Source: Symsagittifera roscoffensis
Lineage: Eukaryota > Xenacoelomorpha > Acoela > Convolutidae
Length of the DNA: 64,000 nucleotides
NCBI RefSeq assembly: GCF_963678635.1
Contig: NC_087068.1
Coordinates: forward strand, 45,859,013 to 45,923,012
Direction: 5' to 3'
How positions within the stretch are numbered: the first letter of the stretch is position 1; every line of letters starts with the position of its first letter. The notes under the pieces were generated by a model that saw nothing but the letters and a program-made list of their open reading frames with translations, was not told the origin of the DNA and searched no databases. A program made the translations under genes and the position numbers. Of this stretch, positions 51,447 through 61,809 are shown in pieces.

Positions 51447-52228
51447 ATGTCTGGTGCTACGACGAGGTCAAGATTGGCCTTTAAAAGTCAAGAGTGTTGT
51501 ACCATGTATTCCAAGTCAGAGGGGGAGAACTGGCTGATGTGCGAGCGCTGCGAAAAGTGGAAGCATAGCTTGTGTATGGGATACTCTCATGATATCTTCA
51601 AACTTCTGGAGAGGACCGCGAATGTAAAGTTTCTGTGCAATGGTGCCTAAGTGCTGATATTCGTCCAAAATCTACTGTGGATGTGGGCGAGCTGTCAAAA
51701 GGCATTGAGGACATCAAAGAGTCACTGGAGATCATAAAATCTTGGCCTACGTGCAATCCTTCTCCTCTCCAACTGGAAGCTAAATATTCTAGTGTCGTTA
51801 AATCAAGTTCCGATAAATATCAAGAATTGCGATTAAGTGGTATGCCGGATATTAGCATGAGTACTGACAGCAAATTTGATAAATCGAATAATTTTGAGCA
51901 CGATGAAAAAATGATAAGCGATTCAATGAAGTTTCTTGGTGCAAATGTGGAGGAAATTTCCTCTTTCCGAAGACACGGAAATTTTAACGCAACTAAAAAA
52001 AGACCCAGACAAATGTTGGTGAAGTTTCGAAATGTTATTACGGCAGATAGAATATTTGCGCATGCAACCATGTTGAAAAATTACGAACCAAACATCAAGG
52101 GAAACAAATATTCAATTTTTCTATCAAAATCCTCGAATAAAGAGGACCAAGAAAGGGAACGAAACTTGTTAAAGAAAAGACGAAAAGACGCGAACTACTC
52201 GAAAGCGGAAACGAAGCAAAAGATATAA
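51447..52228 (+). pseudogene. LINE ORF1 with PHD-type finger, frameshifted (CR1/L2-like)
   Basis: The first frame (51447-51650) encodes a PHD-like finger: C-C..., W-L-M-C-E-R-C-E-K-W-K-H-S-L-C, ending F-L-C. The following frame (51635-52228) starts at W-C-L-S-A-D, the natural continuation of that finger, so one frameshift lies between ~51635 and 51650. The second part is a Lys/Ser-rich protein with an RNA-binding-like region (L-V-K-F-R-N-V-I-T-A-D-R-I-F, S-I-F-L-S-K-S) and a basic tail. ORF1 proteins of this build (PHD finger, coiled coil, nucleic-acid binding) occur in CR1/L2-type LINEs. Confidence 0.6.
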
Positions 52229-52309
52229 AAATCAGAGATAACACATTATATCTGAAAAACCAAGCAGTAAATTGCACTGAATGACTACCAAACAAAACCG
52301 GAGAATTAA

Positions 52310-53460
52310 GAGCACTATGTTACAATGTAAGAAGTTTATTCAATTAAGAAAAAAGACAAACTTTTTCGAACAGTATGATTTTAAAGAACTTTGATATTAT
52401 ATGCCTGTCTGAAACATGGCCTTCAAATGAAATCCACGATTTCGAGTTTTTTCTTGGAAATTACAACTGTTTTCTATCAAACAGAAGATCTTCGCTGCAA
52501 TCAGCATCTCACGGTTGATCATTAATTGGCCTTAAGTCAGGCTTAATGTCAGAACCTGCAAATTTTAGTTTTAATACCAACGGAGCGGCTGTAACATGCT
52601 ACATTAAGCTAGATTATTGAAAACTGCTTGTTGTCTCTTGCTTTTTACCGCCTGCAAAAAAAAACAAAAATGCTCTGAAACCAAGTGAAATAAATAACCT
52701 GATTAAAGACTAAAATAAACTGCGGAAGAACTGAGATTTGTTTATTTATAGTTACATCAATAACCGCTCAATAAACAGGTGCAACATGTCATCACTTAAA
52801 GAAACCGAAATATCATTTTTGGAAGAAATAGAGAATCTTGAATTTCAACAAAATGTTAAGTTTAATACTGCCTCACCTGGTACTCTCGATTTGATCTTCA
52901 CCACCTCTATATCATTCTATCTATCAAATATCTTCTAAAATTATTCAAACTAGGCGTTTTCCAGACTACTGGAAAGCTGCTATAATCAGCCGAAATTATA
53001 AAAAAGACAATAAAAGTGACATTGAAAAATATAGACCCGTCTCTCTTCTTTGTATAGTTTCAATAATATTAGAGCGTATAATATTTAGGAGATTATCTAT
53101 CACCTATGTTTCATAGTTCACAACATTGGTTTCGGGTGATAAAAACCACGGTCTTACAGCTTTTAACTTTCTTACAGACAGCCTACAAAACCAGGACAAA
53201 GCGAGTGATATGAAGACCGTTTTCACGGACTTTAGTAAAACGTTGGACCGCGTTGACCACGTTATTCTCTTGATGAAGTTTTTCAAAAATGGAGTAGGTA
53301 GAAATTTGATCAAATTACTGAAATTTTATCAATCAAACAGCTCCAATGTGGAGCTTTTTTATCAATCAAAAAATCTCCACATATACAATCATCGCGACTT
53401 TGTAATCAGCCACGAAAAGATTACAAAATATTCATCCCGCAGTCTAAAATATTAAAGAAA
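52310..53460 (+). mobile_element. Decayed LINE ORF2: endonuclease and reverse transcriptase remnants
   Basis: I-C-L-S-E-T-W near 52398 is an AP-endonuclease motif (LTETW class). After a gap come R-P-V-S-L-L-C (~53036) and F-T-D-F-S-K-T-L-D-R-V-D-H (~53222), the RT block that usually reads D-F-S-K-A-F-D. Many stops and a deletion between endonuclease and RT; the catalytic YADD is absent. With the ORF1 just upstream this is one truncated, dead CR1/L2-like copy on the plus strand, abutting the LTR element's right flank. Confidence 0.7.
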
Positions 53461-54116
53461 GTTGAATTTCGAAAACCACTTTAAATTAATTAACAATTTC
53501 ACCTCTTGAAGATATTTCATGGACCGACCATTTTCTCAAAATTCATGCTGGAAAGCACTTGAACAAACTAGTTCAATTTCAACCAAGAAGACCCTTTCCG
53601 AATCATCACCCCATTTTTGACACGACTTCTTTAGCCGACAAATAATAACCTTCAAGCGTCGTATCTCTAACTATACCTTTAAGACCTCCAGGTCAAAAAT
53701 AAGCAACCCGCTCAAATTTGACAACTGAAATAAACAAAACCTCAAAATTGCGACCCTCCCCTATCAACTAGAACAAAAATCAACAATATCGTCCCAGCTT
53801 AGACCTCAAAATAGCCTCAAGCAAAAATATTAAATTAGCCTAAAGAACAAAATTGACATGATCATTTAGCTTAAAGTACAAATAATTCTCAAATAGTCTC
53901 GATTATCCAATAAAAAAATAAAACTAGGAAGTCCCTTAATAGCCCTCCAAACTTCCCCCCACTAAAAATTGCTTAAACCCAACCTACTTGTCAAAAAACC
54001 AAGAAATAAACAGACCACACTCGAATTGCTTTGGCCACTTCTTCAAACTAAATACATCATTCGCTTACTAGCTAAACTAATAACATCATCAGAAACAATC
54101 CACAACGTTTTTCCTC
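53461..54116. other. AT-rich intergenic DNA, nothing recognised
   Basis: No ORF over 60 codons, no RNA gene, no evident repeat. Confidence 0.5.
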
Positions 54117-54295
54117 ATGGATTCTTCCCCGACGAATAAGGTAAGTATGAATTAAATAAATTATTCTAATAAATTCGAAACAAAACTAATCATTCTTAAA
54201 AATTGTTTTCTCTTTTTCTTTAGTCTTCACAGGCACGATTATCAATCATCTACAAAAGAGAAAAACAAAACAAAAAACAGAAAACTTTTTTCTAG
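54117..54295 (+). CDS. Possible tiny two-exon gene (32 aa), weak
   Basis: An ATG at 54117 opens eight codons that end at a textbook donor (AATAAG|GTAAGTATG, intron from 54141). A pyrimidine-rich TTCTCTTTTTCTTTAG acceptor ends at 54223, and the frame continues in phase to TAG at 54293-54295. The 83-bp intron has the size of those in the elongase gene. The 32-residue product is Lys/Gln-rich and unrecognised. It may be a short peptide gene, the 5' end of a broken gene, or coincidence. Confidence 0.25.
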
Positions 54296-56885
54296 AATCA
54301 TAAACTTAGATTAACCAATTACAATAAATGAAGCAGAAAAATTTACCCCCAAAACAGCACTAAATTGATACATGAACTCTTTTCCATATGTAGTAAATAC
54401 TCCTAAAATGAAAATAAACTGATAATTTCAACCCCCCAAAAAAATTTCAAAGTAGTAAATTAATAAAAGTGCCTATAAAATTCTAACCTTTTCTAAGACG
54501 CTTCTTTGTAGTTTCAATTATTCACTCGCACACAACCCTATCCACAATCGCACAGCTCGCCCACGAAAAATTGTTTAAAATAATGAATTTAACTTTTTAA
54601 TTTTCACTGATAACAACTCTAACCAGTTTTAACACATTTCAAACTTTCCTTTAACCCGGTTGGAAAGGAATTATATAATATTCCAAACTAACCAACGCAA
54701 GCTTACTAAACACCACAAACCACAACCTAACAGCATGACTTAGAAAAGAAAACTCACGGTACCCAAACCGGATTAAAACAAGCTTGGAACTGGATAAATT
54801 ATTCTCTCAAAGATAACGAAGCTAAAGAAGAACGCTTTTGCGATAAAAATTAATACAAGATCATAACTAAAAACAGAATTAACAAAGATTTGTATATGTA
54901 AATAATACAATGCAGTATATAGATTACATACAGCCCAAAGAAGAGCAGCAAGGAATTTGACAACCCAATCACACTCCAACTACGGAATGGCAAAATGCAC
55001 CCGATTTGCTTCCTACAGTCACTACACTCAACAGATTTAAAGTGCGACTTGGCATCGAAGCAAAGGAAACCCATTGCAACAGAACAATGGCCATCTCGAT
55101 GTTCAAGTATACGTACAGATCCAAGTCACCAGGCACTGCATCCAAAGTCGAACTACACGACACTCTCGAATGTGATTAGAACATTCCTATTCTCTAAAAT
55201 CAACCAGATCAACACTCATCACATTCGATCAGAACCCATAACACGATCTCCCGAAACTACCGTGATACATCTCTTCTTCCAAAACAGAAAAATGAGTATG
55301 CTCGCAACCTCTAAAGAAAAATCACTATCAACCATCCTACACTACAAAACGAACATTGAAAAATTAAAACTCTCTAAGCCCCGGATGGGTGGAACCAGAT
55401 CGTAACTAGTATTTATCATTGGTTATTTTTATGATATTTTATCTCTATAAAATATTAAATACTAACCAATCATACTCCATCAAACTAACAACCCACTTAT
55501 TTGTAAGTGTTGAAACTACTTGTAGTTTCAACACCAGAGCAATTTGAGTTAAACTTAGAATACAGTTGTTCTCATTCTGGAACTAACTCGCAATAAGCCA
55601 GTATACTCTAGATCTATTGAGCCTAGCAGAGACTAGTTAAACACCCTGAGACTAGTAGATATAAGAGTAAGATTAGGATCGGTATTAGACTAAGAAGTTG
55701 CACGAATCTATCCGGCCGAAAATAAGATAGCATTACGAGCAGACGGTGTACCCTATCCGAAATTACTCTATGAGTTAGAGACACATCTTAACTCAGTAGG
55801 CCTAAGGCTTCAGGTAATCCATAACTACGCTCAAGTTATATCATCATAAGTAAAAATGACCAGGTGCGAATCACAAATTTGGGTCTGAAAAATTTCGTCA
55901 ATTTTCTGTAAATATAATTTTGCTCTGCAGGGCTGTTTCGTATGATTTTTGATCAATTTATGGTATTCTTTATTTTTAGATAGGGCTGATATAAATAAAT
56001 ATAATTAAAGGCAAAACAACTTGAATCTTGGCAAAAATACCACAAAGAGTAAAAAATACCATTATTCCTCATCGGCTGAGACCAAAAGGATCTCAACTTA
56101 AAGTCTGTTATAATCAAAATTATGGTTGGAGTGCTTATTATGCCTATTTTTGCTGTCTGTAAGCTTCAGTTTGATCATAACCAGAACGGATTTCCCCTCT
56201 TTGCTGAAATTACCGCAGGATCCTAAGTCTCAGTAGAATTCGGTTCAACTTTGTAATTGGTTCAATCAGCTTAATGGTAAGGTCGAAATCACGGTGAGCT
56301 CAAAAACTTGAATCTTTTTTTTTGCTAGCCTTTTTTGTCAAAAAATTTAATTCTTCATTTTCTTTCGTCAAAATTTAAAAATATATATCTGCAGCCAGTA
56401 AAAATAGCAAGAGGAATCACTATTGCTCACGTGCAGTTACAGTGCCATAGACTAACGGTGGCTCTGTGATAGCATGACTAACTCAAAGTGAGCGTTCGAA
56501 ATCTTCCTCGTGAGCTGCAATTTACAAAGGTGAGTTGATGTAAGTTAGTGAAAGCTTAGCTAAGTCTAAGCAAACATAGTTCGAATTAAGCCTTTAGCTT
56601 AATTGGTCGAATCTTTTTTTTCTCCACTTTCAGCTCAAAGCTAAACGTGAGTGGATCGGAATGGAGACCGATCGCTCAGCAAATCAGTCTTTTAGCATAA
56701 ATAGTGACAAATTATTCTTTTGGCAGACCAACGTAATAAACTAATGCCCCGCACTGGAGTTCCACGGGTTAAAATTGACTAAATTTGAGTTTTATTGTTC
56801 ATGTCTATAAAAGTTAAAAATAATCGATTATAGTCAATTAAAAACAGATTAAATTGCTTGTATTTAAAAAAGCCTTAGAATCGGC
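54296..56885. other. Intergenic DNA with two small hairpins, no gene seen
   Basis: Mostly AT-rich. At 55507-55534 the 13-bp arms GTGTTGAAACTAC/GTAGTTTCAACAC form a perfect hairpin with a 2-nt (sterically 4-nt) loop. At ~55416-55475 an imperfect palindrome (ATTGGTTA...TAACCAAT) may be a small MITE. The 136-codon ORF at 54995-55405 has no family signature. Confidence 0.45.
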
Positions 56886-57281
56886 GGTGTATCGACTAGC
56901 ATAAAACTCGACCAGCATAAAAATTTCAAAATTAAAGATCATATCGACTAGCATAAAAATTTCAAAAATGAAAACTGTATCGACTAGCATAAAAAGTCGA
57001 AACAGAAGACTCAATTATTGCCAAAAGCAAAGCGCATATACATAAAAGAAATCATATAAATCATGTCTTTTTTTCACAAGTTTTGGCAGCCCGTGCCTAT
57101 AATATTCCAATAAATCTTCATATCATTGAGAGAAATTTAGCATAAAGTTTTCAAACGTTTAATTTTGGCGTTTAAATTTCGCCATTTCACTTGCTGTCTT
57201 GGTGAAGTATCACCTCTCTCGCTTTTTTGGAAGTTTTTTTTCTTGTTTTTTCAGTAATAAAATAACAGTCCAAAATGAAGG

Positions 57282-58421
57282 TTACACTAGGCCAATTCCG
57301 CTGTTCCAAGTAGAATGCCAGTTCTCACATACGTTAGTTGTTCCGCAAATTTTGTGGTCTAATATGAACGTTCCACATTGCAATACTAGTTTTTTCGAAA
57401 CAAAACTTTTCGACATAATCAAAAAATGAGACGAATCTTGAATAAAATCGCAATAATGGATGGGTATCTTGGCTATAACGCAGCTAGACAAATTTTTCTT
57501 GGACAACCTTTTTCGGCAAAAACCGAGACCGAAATTTTTTCTCGAAACTCTATGGAGATGCGGCATTTTTGTGAGTCGTAGTAAGACCAACCAATTGCGC
57601 TCTTTTGTAAATTGCTGTAGTGTAATGAAAATAACATCCTCTATGAACTGTTCGATTTCCAAAATGGTTATTGACAGCAGCAAAAAAATCACTTTTCCAA
57701 ATCTGATTTTTTTAAAAGAATTTCATGAGTTTTCGACAGCGTGTCAACCGTATGTAGTGGTAGTGCAATTGAGATTTTACGGCTAGTAAGGCCCAACATA
57801 GCAAAAATTTTTTCCAGCGAAACAAACAAAAAAAGAGTAAATTTGTTGATAATGCCGAGGTGTTGTTTTAAAAACGCCATCACAAGAAAACTTTTGGTTT
57901 GTTGGAGATAACCCAAAAAATTTTCGGTTGCGAAAAATGCACAGCCCGGTAAAAAGCTGATGTCAAGTGTAATAAAGGCTGAATATACATTTGTTCTTCA
58001 AAAACCATCAATTTTAACTTCCAGTATAAATTTTGGAATTGGAGGTGGAAATTTGTTCATGAGAGAACATCTAATTCAAAAATATTCTGGTAGAACAAAG
58101 TCTTGTAAATCAGACAAAAATTTTTGATTTACTCCTCATAAGCTTTTTTGACTTCGCTTGTTGTGTTTTTTTCAATTTGGTCAAACATTTCTTATTTAAA
58201 TTGTTATTTATCCAAATATTAAAATCATGGTTGTTCTTTTTTTTTCGTTCTTCATAATATAATTTGATTGCAACTTTGTAACAAGTCGACATTTGTGAGA
58301 TGGTTCCACATAAGCATAACATTAGCTCTTTTTTTGGTTTTAATCTCTTCCTAAACCTGTAGCCATCAACAACCAGAATCGTCCCGCCTCTTGTCTTTGA
58401 TGGAAAAATGCTGAAAAGCAT
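57282..58421 (-). pseudogene. FLYWCH/MULE-type transposase remnant
   Basis: Three disconnected minus-strand frames. 58110-58421: a FLYWCH-type finger (residues ~8-50: R-G-G-T-I-L-V-V-D-G-Y-R-F-R-K..., C-L-C, T-C-Y-K-V-A-I) followed by a Lys/Asn-rich tail. 57689-57916: a weak middle piece. 57282-57692: ends with C-G-T-T-N-V-C-E-N-W-H-S-T-W-N, which matches the R-T-N-N-x-x-E-x-W-H-x-x-F-N element near the C-terminus of MULE transposases. The catalytic core is not legible and frames are broken, so no active enzyme. Confidence 0.55.
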
Positions 58422-58604
58422 AATAAACGTTTAGTTAAGACTATATATCAAACGTATAGTCAAGACTGTATATTAACTCATTTTGTATTATCATGGTGCA
58501 ATTCATTCAAATTTTGATGATCAAAGTTTACAAATCTTTTCCATCTGAATAATTGTCGTTACAATAAGTAAATGGAAAGGAAGCCATCGATGTTTGATCA
58601 TCAA

Positions 58605-58686
58605 GACCGCAGAGTCTAGTGGTTAACGCGTTTGTCTCGAATGGTTGTAGGCTATTTCCGCGTAGGTTTAAATCCAGTTGTCTACC
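58605..58686 (+). tRNA. tRNA-like sequence (Arg-TCG-like), probably a pseudogene or SINE head
   Basis: GACCGC start, an A-box-like AGTCTAGTGGTTAACGCG, a central TCTCGAA where an Arg tRNA would have its TCG anticodon, an AGGTTTAAATCC in place of the B box GGTTCGAATCC, and a T10 run right after (58687-58696) like a pol III terminator. The acceptor stem does not pair well (GACCGCA versus TGTCTAC) and the T loop lacks TTCGA, so it should not be a working tRNA. It sits inside the MULE-like element. Confidence 0.35.
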
Positions 58687-58996
58687 TTTTTTTTTTCATA
58701 GTTATGCTTTTAAAATTATGCTAGTCGATACGTTTTCTTGTTTTCAATTTTTATTAGTCGAGTGGTCACCTTAAAATTATTTGCCAGTCAGTTATAATCA
58801 TTTTTTTTCTCTTTTATAGATCAAGACAATGAAGTTTTGTTATAACCGATTTTTTCCACTTTTTTGAGATGCGCAATTCAACGCACAAATAAAGTTGTAA
58901 GCTAAAGTTGGTTGCTTTTGTAGTTCAAATTCAATTTTTTTTCTGCGCAGTTTTCATTTCTGTTACTGTTTTTATGTTAATCAATATCGGACTTTT

Positions 58997-59225
58997 GTTC
59001 CCCCCACCTGAACCAACCCCATTCCCATCAGAACCAACTTCTTCTCTCCCCCCCCCCCCCCAGAACCTACCCCCTCCAGCTCTGGCGGGGAGGAGAGCTG
59101 GTATATGTGGTGGGGAGAATGGTGTTTCATATGGGGAGGTGGTGGGTCAGGTTGGGGGTGGGGGGCTCAGTTGGGGGGGGGGGGGTAGTTTTTCACGTGG
59201 TCAAGGGGGCAACGTTGAGATGGGA
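58997..59225. repeat. C-tract/G-tract block
   Basis: In otherwise AT-rich DNA, a C-rich half with a C14-like run (~59048-59062) is followed by a G-rich half with runs of GGGG and a G13-like run (~59175-59188). The inner part can pair (CCAGCTCT with AGAGCTGG). The 129-codon ORF across it is a by-product of low complexity. Confidence 0.7.
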
Positions 59226-59346
59226 GGGAGTTCTAAGGGAGCAGAGGTCCAAAAGTTAGGGCGTGAGAGGTTACATGATTTAATTAAATTGAGCTAATTA
59301 GAGCTAACTACCATTTATATCAGCTGGAAATGTGTAAATAATTATG

Positions 59347-59426
59347 TAACACTCAAAAATTTTCTGCGATTTTTGGCTAATTTCCATAATTTTTTTACGT
59401 AAATTTTGGGTGATTTGTGAGTGTTA
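59347..59426. repeat. 80-bp MITE-like palindrome
   Basis: Ends TAACACTCA...TGAGTGTTA are exact inverted repeats, and the interior is AT-rich and partly palindromic (TTACGTAA). The terminal ACACTCA also starts the large palindrome at 60573, so both may depend on the same transposase type (Tc1/mariner-like ends are an inference). Confidence 0.5.
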
Positions 59427-59691
59427 ATGCACCAGCAGACGTATTAACCATCCAAAAATTATGTCCCAGGGTATCAGAACAAACCAAAATTTACGTTATT
59501 TGAATAAATTTTGCAAAACTAATGCATACTACGATTTTAAAACCTTTTGTGGCGGCCGATTGAGCAAGGCCACAAAAAATCCAAAACCCATTTAGACAAG
59601 CTAGTTATTTTAATTACAGGTTAATGGAAGCTAAGTGTATCACTCTGATATTTAAAAAGAGCGCGGTGGGCTATAAAATATCTAAAAAAAT

Positions 59692-60033
59692 CACTAGTAA
59701 CTTACTAGTAAGCAAAATAAGGCTTATTACTAGTAAGTTGAACCAAAATGAAATTTTTGAAAAAATTGAGGCTCAATTATCAGTCGAAACAGCAGATAAA
59801 CATGTTTTCATATAATGCAACGCTGCTTCACTTGATAATTTTGATCATAATGATTATTTAGCGGATTTTGAGTTTGTGTAAAATGAATAGTCTTCAATTT
59901 TGGTAGTTTGAAGCAGATTCTGAGTTTTTGAAACTTACTAGTAAGTAAAAGTAGCTTACTAGTAAAAAAGTGGTAACTTAATAGTAACTTACTAGTAAAC
60001 GAATTTTACTTACTAGTATCTGCACAACCCTAA
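59692..60033. repeat. Cluster of TTACTAGTAA palindromes
   Basis: At least eight exact or near copies of CTTACTAGTAAG at ~59692-59736 and ~59935-60016, in both halves of a 340-bp segment. Just outside, the minus strand reads TTAGGGTTGTGCAG (60020-60033), which is like the ends of hAT transposons, whose subterminal regions often carry repeated short palindromes that bind transposase. The hAT link is inference. Confidence 0.5.
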
Positions 60034-60499
60034 CTCTTGGTAATTGTATGTAAACAAAAAATTTTGATTTTTGGTTAGTGTAAAATGGAGTCGTTAACAC
60101 TAGCACATTCTGGTAATTTTTATAAGGTTTATATCTTATATGGGGCTCAATCGTTGTACAGTAAAAGTGTTCGTGTATCACGAAATTTTTTTTAATTATC
60201 TTGTTCGACAATTGACTAGTAGTTATAAGAAATCAGTGTCAAAATAAGCAAAATTTTTCACCTTGTTTTCAACTTGATACGCTAAGGGCTTGTTAAATAT
60301 TTCAGACATTGTTTTATTGCTTAAAGTGCCATCTGTTTTTAGAAAATATAAAGAAGAAAACAAGAAAAGAGAGAAACTATAAATGTAAGCCTTAATGTTT
60401 TCCAAACAAACAACCTGAAACGAGTACCACATACGCAAAAGGTAAATTGTTTTAGATGCGATTTCAGAAACAAAAAAAGTATTTTTTGGTGCCAAAACT

Positions 60500-60571
60500 G
60501 CAAAGGAAGAAGAAAAAAATTAGAAGAAAAAGAAGAAGACGAAAACAAAGGAGAAGAAAAAGAAGCAGAAG
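60500..60571 (+). repeat. AAG-rich simple sequence
   Basis: Purine-only stretch of GAAGAAGAAAAAG type bordering the large palindrome. Confidence 0.7.
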
Positions 60572-60572
60572 T

Positions 60573-61256
60573 ACACTCAAAAAAAAGTTAAGGTAAATTT
60601 ACCTTAAAAAATACCTTAAAACACCTTAACAATTAAGGTAAATTTGCACTACCTTAAGTACACCTTAACTTACCTTAAAACACCTTAAAAATTTACCTTA
60701 AATCACCTTAAAAGTTAAGGTGTATCAACCTTAAAAAACACCTTAAAAATTTTTTTATAGGTAAATTTACCTTAAAAATTTACCTTAAAAAAGTAGGTAA
60801 TTTAACTACATTTACCTTAACATTAAGGTGTTTTTACCTTAAATTTTTACCTTAAAAACACAAAAGTTAAGGTAAAATAACCTTAAATGTTAAGGTAAAA
60901 AACCTTAATTCTCTTCACTTTTAAGGTTTTTTTACCTTAACATTTGAGGTTATTTTACCTTAACTTTTGTGTTTTTAAGGTAAAAATTTAAGGTAAAAAC
61001 ACCTTAATGTTAAGGTAAATGTAGTTAAATTACCTACTTTTTTAAGGTAAACTTTTAAGGTAAATTTACCTATAAAAAACTTTTTTAAGGTGTTTTTTAA
61101 GGTTGATACACCTTAACTTTTAAGGTGATTTAAGGTAAATTTTTAAGGTGTTTTAAGGTAAGTTAAGGTGTACTTAAGGTAGTGCAAACTTACCTTAACT
61201 TTTTAAGGTGTTTTAAGGTACGTTAAGGTAAAAATTCTTGACCTGTTTTTGAGCGC
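60573..61256. repeat. ~670-bp near-perfect palindrome built of AAGGTNA units
   Basis: The left arm (60590-60908) and right arm (~60919-61240) are reverse complements with a few mismatches, around a ~10-12-nt loop (TTCTCTTCAC). The arms themselves consist of dozens of ACCTTAA/TTAAGGT motifs. The outermost bases, ACACTCAAAAA at the left and TTTTTGAGCGC at the right, form degenerate inverted ends. It looks like a foldback/MITE-type element; transcribed, it would make a ~300-bp RNA hairpin. Confidence 0.8.
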
Positions 61257-61805
61257 ATAAATGAAACAAACAACTTTTAATCCATTTAAATTCTATTGGG
61301 GCTCAAATTTGCGGTTGATTGCAAAAGCCACAACCAATCAAACTCCCCGAGGATATTTTGAGGCAAAATATGAAGACAGATGGAAATTAGAAACCTATGA
61401 AAAAAATTTATTAAGTAGATGTCAGCTCATGTCTTACAGAAGTAAGACACTTCAACAGGACCGCCACGTGAAGGCCTCTACAGTTGGTCCCACGTATGGA
61501 ACAAGGAAAGGCTCGCTAAAGGTAACAAATGCACATAACAATTAAGGCTACTGGAAACAAATGTGTTCGCTTATTTACCTCAAAATGAGACATCCAAAAG
61601 TTTAACCAGGTAAATTTCCAGTAACGCTTCTTTCCAGTCAAGCACCAAAATTAAATTATTCATTCAAATGATATCACCAACTTGCTAATTTGAACAGCAA
61701 AAGAACGTTCCTTTCCCAATTCCTATTCGCAATTATTTAAGCAAACACAAAACATTTATACAACATTCAAAAGAATAGCTAATTATGAAACTTGAATTAG
61801 AACGA
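61257..61805. other. Spacer, no supported gene
   Basis: A 94-codon plus ORF (61261-61545) has no recognisable domain and no splice context. Otherwise AT-rich. Confidence 0.45.
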
Positions 61806-61809
61806 AAAA

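Larger units (their letters stand above)
56889..58775 (-). mobile_element. Decayed MULE-like DNA transposon with multi-copy inverted termini
   Basis: The left end has four tandem sub-repeats of GTATCGACTAGCATAA (56889-56904, ~56907, ~56943, 56977-56992). The right end has the reverse complement at 58716-58731 and a weaker copy near 58750-58762. Between them lie minus-strand transposase remnants, from a FLYWCH finger to a T-T-N-x-x-E-N-W-H block. FLYWCH plus such a block is characteristic of MULE-type transposases and their domesticated relatives. Target duplications could not be placed. Confidence 0.5.

Noticed and set aside
58908-59297. 129-aa Gly/Pro-rich ORF
   Set aside because: Arises from the C-tract/G-tract block; low complexity.
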